This document shows positions 1 to 4,605 of a DNA stretch of 6,781 nucleotides, piece after piece. The stretch spans positions 1 to 6,781 of the forward strand of contig JAFRLD010000189.1 in assembly GCA_017431395.1 (NCBI GenBank). Direction: 5' to 3'. How positions within the stretch are numbered: the stretch's first letter is position 1; every line of letters starts with the position of its first letter. The notes below the pieces were generated by a model. The model ran no database searches. It was not told the origin of the DNA and worked only from the letters and a program-made list of their open reading frames with translations. The position numbers and the translations under genes are program-made. This DNA comes from Bacillota bacterium. Lineage in GTDB: Bacteria; Bacillota; Clostridia; Peptostreptococcales; Anaerovoracaceae.

Positions 1-1
1 G

Positions 2-793
2 CTGCTACAGAAAATCTCCGCGGAGCGGATCTTCATAGAACTGAAGAAGCTGGTTTGCGGACCGGCGGCGGGCAGCGTGGTCCGCGAATACGTCGATGTT
101 CTGGGAGCAGTCATCCCGGAGCTTATGACGATAAAAGGGTTCGAGCAGCACAATCCCTACCATAACTATGATGTGCTGGAACACTGCATCCGGGCGCTGG
201 AGGCGGTGCGGACGACACCTGAAAATGAGACATACATGAAGCTGACGGCGCTGCTCCACGACATAGGTAAGCCGGGCGTTTTCACTCAGGACGAAAAAGG
301 GATCGGGCATTTTTACGGACACCCTCAGGCGGGGGCGGAGATCGTGGAGCGGATCCTCCGGCGCCTCAAGGCAGACCGGGCTACGGAAGAGCGAATCGTT
401 ACGTTGGTCCACTATCACGACCTGGTCTTTCAGGAGGACGACCGGCTGCTGAAGCGCTGGATGAACCGGCATACGCCGCAGGTCCTGCTCGAGATCCTGG
501 AGATCAAGCGGGCGGACAACATCGCCACAGGGAACGTCAGTCAGGAGCTTCTTGACAAGTTTGGCAGGATCGAGCAGCAGATCAAAAGGATCTGGCGGGA
601 AGCAGAAGCAGGACAGACCTGTTTTCAGCTAAAGGACCTAGCGGTCCGCGGAAGCGACCTGCTGGGAGAAGGGGTCCCGAAAGGACCGGAGGTCGGACGG
701 ATCCTGCAGGAGCTGCTCGAAGCCGTTATCGACGGAGAGGTCCCCAATGAAAAACCCGCACTCCTGAAACGGGTGCGGGCCAAAATGGACTGA
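2..793 (+). CDS. cca: CCA tRNA nucleotidyltransferase, C-terminal part (5' end outside window)
   Basis: Adds or repairs the 3'-terminal CCA of tRNAs in the cytoplasm. Only the last 263 codons are present; the frame is open to the left edge, so the nucleotidyltransferase head (with its catalytic Asp pair) is missing. What remains matches the usual order of bacterial class II enzymes. The neck helix 'ISAERIFIELKKL' is at fragment residues 5-17. The HD domain follows, with H61 (DVLEH), LLHDIGKPGVF (H86, D87), GHFYGHPQAGA (102-112), HYHD (137-140) and RADN (170-173). The conserved tail LKDLAVRGSDLL...GPEVGRILQELLEAVIDGEVPN spans about 210-249. An internal GTG at 77 could be mistaken for a start, but the 25 codons before it encode conserved family sequence. 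Poly(A) polymerase of the same superfamily is the alternative; the long HD tail favours the CCA enzyme. Its last codons overlap a terminator for the opposing gene. Confidence 0.9.
   Translation: MLQKISAERIFIELKKLVCGPAAGSVVREYVDVLGAVIPELMTIKGFEQHNPYHNYDVLEHCIRALEAVRTTPENETYMKLTALLHDIGKPGVFTQDEKGIGHFYGHPQAGAEIVERILRRLKADRATEERIVTLVHYHDLVFQEDDRLLKRWMNRHTPQVLLEILEIKRADNIATGNVSQELLDKFGRIEQQIKRIWREAEAGQTCFQLKDLAVRGSDLLGEGVPKGPEVGRILQELLEAVIDGEVPNEKPALLKRVRAKMD
751..779 (-). terminator. Rho-independent terminator for - strand transcription, inside the cca 3' end
   Basis: Read on the - strand, GTGCGGG and CCCGCAC arms (755-761 and 773-779 in + coordinates) form a 7-bp GC stem. It can gain two more pairs past a one-base bulge and is followed directly by TTTTT (complement of 750-754). 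On the + strand no T-run follows, so it should stop only transcripts coming from the DUF815 ATPase gene, about 85 bases after that gene's stop codon. It lies within the cca coding sequence and probably acts as a second terminator behind the intergenic one. Confidence 0.6.
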
Positions 794-794
794 T

Positions 795-835
795 AAGAAG
801 GTGCGACCGGGTGTCAGATCACGGTCGCTTCTTTT
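795..835. terminator. Bidirectional terminator between convergent cca and DUF815 ATPase genes
   Basis: GCGACCG (803-809) pairs perfectly with CGGTCGC (822-828). An outer AAGAA/TTCTT helix (795-799 with 829-833) sits beyond a three-base bulge. The + strand exit is TTCTTTT, giving a usable tract for cca; the - strand exit is a weaker ACCTTCTTAT. The hairpin starts two bases after the cca stop codon. Confidence 0.7.
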
Positions 836-863
836 GCGATCCGGATCATCGCGATCCGTCCGA

Positions 864-2108
864 TCATAATCCGATCTTAAGAAGCTCGATGAACTGTTTC
901 GCAGTCCGCGGGCTTCTGCCGTTTCTGCGGATCGCGTGGGCCTCAGCCCGTCGCAGGAGCTCGCTCTCAGGCATATCGATCTCATATTCCTTGGCCAGGG
1001 CCCTGACGATATCCAGATATTCATCCTTGTCCGGCTTGCTGAACGTTATGGTCAGGCCGAACCGGGCGGCCAGGCTCATGGTCTCCTGGATCGTATCGTT
1101 CGCATGCAGCTCATCGCCGGTGCGGTCGGCGAAGTTTTCTTTCACCAGGTGGCGCCGGTTGCTGGTGGCATAGATCACAGTATTTCCGGTACATCCGGCC
1201 ACGCTCCCTTCCAGCGTGGCTTTTAATGCGGAGAAATTGTCGTCATTGCCGGAAAAACTAAGATCGTCGATAAACAATATGAACTTCAACGGGTTGGCCG
1301 CAAGCTCCTCCAGGATGTCGGGGATCTGGTAGAGCTGGTTTTTCTTGACTTCGATGATGCGAAGTCCCCGGTCCGCGTATTCGCGGGCGACGGCTTTTAT
1401 CGTCGAACTCTTACCGGTGCCCGCATCGCCGTAGAGCAGCATGTTGCTTGCCCCGGTCCCTTCGATAAGCGCCTCGGTATTACGGATGATCAGCTGCCGC
1501 TCCCGCTCGTATCCGAACAGCTGGTCCAAAGGCTGGGCATCCGGGTGCGCCACCGGCGTGATCTCACCATCCGCGATCCGGAAGAACGAGTAGTCCGCGA
1601 AGAACCCGTATCCGGTCACCGGGATCTGCTCCAGCTTGTTCATGAAATCGCTGATCAGATAGAGCTTGCTCGTGGACCAGACCGGCAGATACCCGTCATA
1701 GCCGATAGCTTCTCTGACCTCATGCGAGGAGAGCGTGCCCAGATCCTGCAGCAGGTTCAGCTCCCGGCGGGCAGCCTCCTGGATCTCATCGGACAGCAGC
1801 TTCCCCGCGGCGATCGACTGCACATAGAAATTATCGTCCGCCAAGACCTGCGTGCGGATGTAGGCACTGAGGTCTGACCCATGTGGGTAGAGCTCTGAGA
1901 GGACATCGCTGTAGAGGGCGACGGCTTCATAGGTGCTTCCTTCGGTAGGGGCATTGCGCGCCGTATCAGAGATACGGGCAAAGCTTCCAGCCTTTGCGAG
2001 AGATGCGAACAGCTGACGCAGCCCGTGGACGACGGGATCCTTTTTTAATGCGCTGAAAACGGTCAGCGAATCAATGCTCAATTGATAGTCCAGGAAACTT
2101 TTATCCAT
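864..2108 (-). CDS. DUF815-family AAA+ ATPase
   Basis: A 414-residue predicted cytoplasmic ATPase of the DUF815 family (PF05673), whose biological role is not known to me. Residues 1-190 are an alpha-rich region without a motif I recognise. The ATPase module starts at DQLFGYERERQL (195-206), the typical entry to this family. It continues with Walker A GDAGTGKSS (227-235), Walker B FILFIDDLSF (276-285, acidic pair D281/D282), a sensor-1-like ATSNRRHL (314-321), and a C-terminal helical part with RNGRSPRTAKQFI (395-407), consistent with a sensor-2 region. The length is normal for clostridial members. The start is set by GGAGAAG seven bases upstream of ATG at 2108. It is divergent from the XpaC-like operon and convergent with cca, so it is probably transcribed alone. 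Confidence 0.85.
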   Translation of the reverse strand: MDKSFLDYQLSIDSLTVFSALKKDPVVHGLRQLFASLAKAGSFARISDTARNAPTEGSTYEAVALYSDVLSELYPHGSDLSAYIRTQVLADDNFYVQSIAAGKLLSDEIQEAARRELNLLQDLGTLSSHEVREAIGYDGYLPVWSTSKLYLISDFMNKLEQIPVTGYGFFADYSFFRIADGEITPVAHPDAQPLDQLFGYERERQLIIRNTEALIEGTGASNMLLYGDAGTGKSSTIKAVAREYADRGLRIIEVKKNQLYQIPDILEELAANPLKFILFIDDLSFSGNDDNFSALKATLEGSVAGCTGNTVIYATSNRRHLVKENFADRTGDELHANDTIQETMSLAARFGLTITFSKPDKDEYLDIVRALAKEYEIDMPESELLRRAEAHAIRRNGRSPRTAKQFIELLKIGL

Positions 2109-2131
2109 AGTACTTCTCCAATCTTTTGTTC

Positions 2132-2160
2132 AGTATACTCGTTCTTCACCATTCCTGCAA
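2132..2160 (-). promoter_or_regulatory. Candidate sigma-70 promoter for the DUF815 ATPase gene
   Basis: On the - strand TTGCAG (2155-2160) and TATACT (2132-2137) are separated by 17 bases, placing the transcription start near 2125 and leaving a short leader before ATG at 2108. The -10 box differs from consensus at one position; the -35 matches only in TTG. Located by eye only. Confidence 0.45.
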
Positions 2161-2173
2161 GCTGTGGTAGAAT
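2145..2173 (+). promoter_or_regulatory. Candidate sigma-70 promoter for the XpaC-like / pseudouridine synthase operon
   Basis: TTCACC (2145-2150), a 17-base spacer and TAGAAT (2168-2173), with TG one base before the -10 (an extended -10). Transcription would start near 2180, about 36 bases ahead of the ATG at 2216. The -35 box lies between the -35 and -10 of the opposing promoter, so the two polymerases could not occupy both sites at once. Confidence 0.45.
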
Positions 2174-2215
2174 GGAGCTGCACAGGAATCATAAACCGTA
2201 TGCGAGGAGCGATCC

Positions 2216-3229
2216 ATGAACAATCTTTATTATAACGATAAGAAACTGAAACAGATAAAAAGCAAACGGACACAGAAAAGAAAAAGGGTCTGGGGATGGA
2301 TCCTGACCGTACTCGGAGCGCTGGAGCTGCCGGCCGCGATCGCCGCGCTGGATGCCTCGGCATTGATCAGTCCGCTGATCTTCCTGATCCCGGGGATCAT
2401 CCTGCTTTTGATGGCGAAGAAAAAAGTCGATACATGGGATCGCTACGAGGCGATCATCGATAACATGGGGAACACGCCGATCTCGCTGATCGCGAAGAAG
2501 ATGGGATTTTCCGAACCGCGGGTGTATTCCGACCTGCAGGAAATGATCCACAGCGATTTCTTCATCGGGCCGAATTGTAATATCGAGGCGTATGTAGACG
2601 CGGAACACGACATGCTGGTCATGGCGTCGGGAGGCAAGCCTTTGCGCCCGATCCCGGACCTGCCGAAGGAAGAACCGAAGCCGGAGGTGAAGCCGGAACC
2701 GAAGGAGGAAGCCAAAACGGAACCGGCTCCGAAGAAACAAGAGAAGCTGACCCCGGTGGAGATGATCCAGAAGGCGATCGCTGAGACCTCGGATGATGAG
2801 GTGCGGGGATATCTCTATGGTTTGGAGGGATCCGTGCGCCGGATCGATGAGAGGATGAAGGCCGATCCGGAGCTGCAGCAAAAAACCAGCATCCGCAGAC
2901 TCTACAAGTACTATCTGCCCCAGATCCTGGAGCTGATCCGCAAATACCAGGCGCCGGACACGCCGGCTGAGCTGAAGGCGCAGATCCGGGAGGCGCTCGG
3001 GACCAGTGCGAGTGCGCTGGCGAATATTGAAGCGGACCTCCTCGAGCGGGACCAGATGGATGCCGAGATCGATATCGAAACGTTAAAGAATATGTTCGCC
3101 CAGGACGGGCTGCTCGGACGCGGCAGCCAGCAGGCAAGGCCGGCTGGTGCTGCACAGGGAGCTGCTGGAGCAGGAGCTGCCGCACAGGCCGGTGCTGCAG
3201 CAGGCCAGGCGCAGGTTCAGAAAAAGTAG
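2216..3229 (+). CDS. Two-pass membrane protein with winged-helix-like segment and XpaC-type domain
   Basis: A 337-residue protein. A basic N-terminus (KRTQKRKR, 17-24) precedes two hydrophobic segments (about 25-44 and 48-67), a short hairpin through the membrane. Residues ~75-130 (YEAIIDNMGNTPISLIAKKMGFSEPRVY... then FFIGPNCNIEAYVD) look like a small winged-helix fold. Residues 145-176 are a Lys/Glu/Pro-rich linker. Residues ~180-300 resemble the XpaC family ('5-bromo-4-chloroindolyl phosphate hydrolysis' proteins, PF10112): RRLYKYYLPQILELIRKY (227-244) and IDIETLKNMFAQDGL (285-299) are its signatures. Function is unknown; XpaC genes often neighbour telA, which is absent here. The last ~30 residues are an Ala/Gly/Gln tail built from repetitive DNA. 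Start: AGGAG six bases upstream of ATG. It is followed 13 bases later by the pseudouridine synthase gene, so the two are likely co-transcribed. Confidence 0.7.
   Translation: MNNLYYNDKKLKQIKSKRTQKRKRVWGWILTVLGALELPAAIAALDASALISPLIFLIPGIILLLMAKKKVDTWDRYEAIIDNMGNTPISLIAKKMGFSEPRVYSDLQEMIHSDFFIGPNCNIEAYVDAEHDMLVMASGGKPLRPIPDLPKEEPKPEVKPEPKEEAKTEPAPKKQEKLTPVEMIQKAIAETSDDEVRGYLYGLEGSVRRIDERMKADPELQQKTSIRRLYKYYLPQILELIRKYQAPDTPAELKAQIREALGTSASALANIEADLLERDQMDAEIDIETLKNMFAQDGLLGRGSQQARPAGAAQGAAGAGAAAQAGAAAGQAQVQKK
3144..3211 (+). repeat. Imperfect low-complexity repeat encoding an Ala/Gly/Gln tail
   Basis: Copies of GGTGCTGCA (3146-3154 and 3191-3199) and GCACAGG (3152-3158 and 3182-3188) lie among GCTGC/GGAGC units. 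They encode alternating Ala, Gly and Gln at the end of the XpaC-like protein. Such tracts often vary in length by slippage; a length change that kept the frame would alter only the tail. Confidence 0.5.
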
Positions 3230-3231
3230 GC

Positions 3232-3236
3232 GGAGG
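3232..3236 (+). promoter_or_regulatory. Ribosome binding site that fixes the pseudouridine synthase start
   Basis: GGAGG six bases before ATG at 3243. The frame is open further upstream (to a GTG at 3147), but that stretch overlaps the preceding gene and encodes nothing like the family; this site and the S4-domain start MRLNKYIASAG settle the start at 3243. Confidence 0.85.
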
Positions 3237-3242
3237 ACAGCT

Positions 3243-3947
3243 ATGCGACTCAACAAATATATCGCCTCCGCGGGGATCTGCAGCCGCCGCAAAGCGGATG
3301 AACTGATCGCCGCCGGAAACGTGAAGGTGAACGGCGCTGCGATGCGGGAGATGGGGTATGACGTGAAAGAAGGCGACCGGGTCGAGGTCAACGGGACGCC
3401 CATCATGCCCGAGCAGAAAAAGATCTATATAGCCGTCAACAAGCCGTATGGTTACGTTACGACCATGAAGGACGAGAAGGACCGCCTGACCGTGGCGGAT
3501 CTGGTGACGGACATTCCGGAGCGGCTCTTCCCGGTGGGGCGGCTTGATTACAATACGACGGGGCTCCTGCTCATGACCAATGATGGGGATCTCGCCTACC
3601 GGCTGACCCATCCGAAGCATGAAGTCTACAAAACTTATGTGGCGGTCGTATCCGGCGTGATCTCGGACGCGCGTCTGGCGAAGCTGCGGCGGGGCGTCGA
3701 TATCGGGGGCTTCGTGACATCTCCTGCGAAAGTGAAGGTGCTGCGGCAGAATCCGCGCTCCGCGGTCGTGGAGATCTCCATCCATGAAGGGAAGAACCGG
3801 CAGGTCCGTAAGATGTTCAACGCGGTGGGCAACCGTGTGATGGAGCTCGAACGGATCTCCATCGGGGACATCCGGCTCGGGCATATGCAGCGGGGACACT
3901 ACCGGAAGTTGACCCGGCAGGAGATCGAGTATCTGAAAAGCCTATAA
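3243..3947 (+). CDS. rluB: rRNA pseudouridine synthase, RsuA/RluB family
   Basis: Isomerises a uridine of ribosomal RNA to pseudouridine. The protein is 234 residues. An S4 RNA-binding domain lies at the start (MRLNKYIASAGICSRRKADELI, then VKVNG, about 1-50). The catalytic domain follows, with NKPYGYVTT (66-74), the family signature GRLDYNTTGLLLMTNDG (99-115; catalytic Asp D102), LTHPKHEVYKTY (121-132) and the C-terminal HEGKNRQVRKMF (181-192). Length and motif order are normal for the family. Firmicute members are usually called RluB (large-subunit rRNA, E. coli position 2605), but RsuA (16S) cannot be separated by eye, so the symbol is tentative. It is the second gene of an operon with the XpaC-like gene and ends 13 bases before a strong hairpin terminator. 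Confidence 0.88.
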   Translation: MRLNKYIASAGICSRRKADELIAAGNVKVNGAAMREMGYDVKEGDRVEVNGTPIMPEQKKIYIAVNKPYGYVTTMKDEKDRLTVADLVTDIPERLFPVGRLDYNTTGLLLMTNDGDLAYRLTHPKHEVYKTYVAVVSGVISDARLAKLRRGVDIGGFVTSPAKVKVLRQNPRSAVVEISIHEGKNRQVRKMFNAVGNRVMELERISIGDIRLGHMQRGHYRKLTRQEIEYLKSL

Positions 3948-3959
3948 CAATGAATAATA

Positions 3960-4001
3960 AAAACAGCGCGGCGGGACAGGTACATCCCGCTGCGCTGTTT
4001 T
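3960..4001. terminator. Strong bidirectional terminator between rluB and kal
   Basis: A 17-bp stem (3960-3976 with 3985-4001) around an 8-base loop, perfect except for one G-T pair (3970/3991). It contains GC-rich CAGCGC and GCGGGA blocks, flanked by A/T runs on both sides: TTTT ends the + strand copy, and TTTTTATTATT follows on the - strand. It should end the rluB operon and, from the other side, kal, whose stop codon is 28 bases away. Confidence 0.9.
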
Positions 4002-4029
4002 GAGAAGAAGTAGTCAAACGTAATTAAAC

Positions 4030-4419
4030 TTATTTTCTCTTAGCTTCTTTCGGAGTTACGCAGATGCCCTTAGCTCTGGCAACGACGATCGGTTCTTCGA
4101 GGAAGTCTGCTGCGGACGGGCTGATGTCCGGACGAGCAGCGACGACCTTTCTCGCTTCGAAGACCATCTTTCTGGAAGTGTTTCCAAACTCTGTGATCTC
4201 GCCGTAAGCTTCGATGTAGTCACCAGCATAAGTCGGAGCCAGGAACTCTACCTCATCATATCTGAGGAACAGGCCTTCATCTCCGTCCGCCTTGATCAGA
4301 AGCTCGGTCGCAACATCACCAAACAGGTGGACCATGTGCGCACCGTCAACCAAGCTGCCGCCGTAGTGAGCATCTTTGTGGGACATACGTAATCTTAATG
4401 TTGATGTGATCTTTTCCAT
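4030..4419 (-). CDS. kal: 3-aminobutyryl-CoA ammonia lyase (lysine fermentation)
   Basis: In anaerobic lysine fermentation this enzyme removes ammonia from L-3-aminobutyryl-CoA to give crotonyl-CoA, which then goes to butyrate. The 129-residue length and sequence fit the small hot-dog-fold ammonia lyase family: [18 protein letters not shown] (9-26), [11 protein letters not shown] (32-42), [20 protein letters not shown] (45-64), [11 protein letters not shown] (65-75) and [14 protein letters not shown] (79-92). The C. propionicum beta-alanyl-CoA ammonia lyase is a close relative and cannot be excluded from motifs alone. The neighbouring Kdd-like regulator favours the lysine pathway. Start: AGGAG six bases before ATG at 4419; an in-frame ATG 13 codons upstream (4458) has no ribosome binding site. 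A sigma-54 promoter lies upstream. The other lysine genes (kamADE, kdd, kce) are not in the window, and its downstream neighbour is unrelated rluB, so it is probably a single-gene transcript. Confidence 0.85.
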   Translation of the reverse strand: MEKITSTLRLRMSHKDAHYGGSLVDGAHMVHLFGDVATELLIKADGDEGLFLRYDEVEFLAPTYAGDYIEAYGEITEFGNTSRKMVFEARKVVAARPDISPSAADFLEEPIVVARAKGICVTPKEAKRK

Positions 4420-4425
4420 TTGAAT

Positions 4426-4430
4426 CTCCT
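4426..4430 (-). promoter_or_regulatory. Ribosome binding site fixing the kal start
   Basis: On the - strand AAAAAAGGAG lies six bases before the ATG at 4419. The only upstream in-frame ATG (4458) is preceded by AATTGTAC, with no purine-rich site. Confidence 0.8.
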
Positions 4431-4483
4431 TTTTTATTTGATGATAGATCCTAAACATGTACAATTCTTTGCGCCTAATTATA

Positions 4484-4512
4484 TTGCAAAAGCTGTGCCA
4501 ATGGTTTATCAT
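4484..4512 (+). promoter_or_regulatory. Candidate sigma-70 promoter of the activator gene
   Basis: TTGCAA (4484-4489), a 17-base spacer and TATCAT (4507-4512). The start would be near 4519, about 87 bases before the regulator's ATG. The -35 box covers the same bases as the -12 box of the divergent sigma-54 promoter. A weaker alternative -10 (TACATT, 4565-4570) lacks a good -35. Confidence 0.5.
4485..4500 (-). promoter_or_regulatory. Sigma-54 (-24/-12) promoter of kal
   Basis: On the - strand TGGCAC (4500-4495), five bases AGCTT, then TTGCA (4489-4485). This matches the sigma-54 consensus TGGCAC-N5-TTGC(A/T) at every fixed position, with the required 10 bases between the GG and GC pairs. Transcription would start near 4474, giving a leader of about 55 bases before the kal ATG. 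The divergently encoded neighbour is a sigma-54 activator, which makes a chance match unlikely. Confidence 0.88.
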
Positions 4513-4522
4513 TGAAAATAGC

Positions 4523-4552
4523 AGAAATCGAACCGAATTCGGTTCGCTTTCT
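4523..4552. promoter_or_regulatory. 30-bp palindrome, probable binding site of the sigma-54 activator
   Basis: A perfect 18-bp palindrome CGAACCGAATTCGGTTCG (4529-4546) is extended by AGAAA and TTTCT arms beyond one mismatched pair (4528/4547). In all, 14 of 15 base pairs are symmetric. The centre is about 63 bases upstream of the predicted kal start and about 19 bases downstream of the predicted start of the regulator's own transcript. It could therefore serve as the upstream activation site for kal and as an autorepression operator. It is not followed by a T-run, so it is not a terminator. Confidence 0.7.
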
Positions 4553-4596
4553 CGCAAAAGTGGATACATTTTGTGTTCACACGGATGAAAAGGAAC

Positions 4597-4601
4597 GGGG
4601 A
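4597..4601 (+). promoter_or_regulatory. Weak ribosome binding site used to choose the activator start
   Basis: GGGGA lies four bases before ATG 4606, with AAGGA slightly further up (4590-4594). Neither is ideal. In-frame starts upstream (GTG 4573, ATG 4585) have no better site, and similarity to Kdd begins with the residues encoded from 4606. Confidence 0.5.
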
Positions 4602-4605
4602 CGAA

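Noticed and set aside
77..793. A shorter HD-domain protein starting at GTG 77
   Set aside because: The frame is open to the window edge and the preceding codons encode the conserved neck helix of CCA-adding enzymes (ISAERIFIELKKL), so the gene is truncated by the window and does not start at 77.
3147..3242. An N-terminal extension of the pseudouridine synthase from GTG 3147
   Set aside because: It overlaps the end of the preceding gene, encodes nothing like an S4 domain, and a GGAGG site lies six bases before ATG 3243, where family sequence begins.
2619..3899. Long - strand open frame opposite the XpaC-like and pseudouridine synthase genes
   Set aside because: Its product is Pro/Arg/Ser/His-rich with no recognisable domain, as expected from the reverse of G+C-rich coding DNA, and it lies under two well-supported genes with no ribosome binding site of its own.
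4478..4483. Perfect TATAAT on the - strand as a sigma-70 promoter for kal
   Set aside because: No -35 box at 16-18 bases (the bases there read AACCAT-like) and no extended -10; the overlapping sigma-54 promoter is complete and explains the expression better, though a minor sigma-70 start cannot be ruled out.
4529..4546. The palindrome as a terminator or transcription attenuator
   Set aside because: It has no spacer loop (a true dyad centred on AATT) and no T-run on either side, so an operator is the better reading.
4573..4605. An 11-residue extension of the activator from GTG 4573
   Set aside because: There is no ribosome binding site before it, and similarity to Kdd begins at the residues encoded from 4606.
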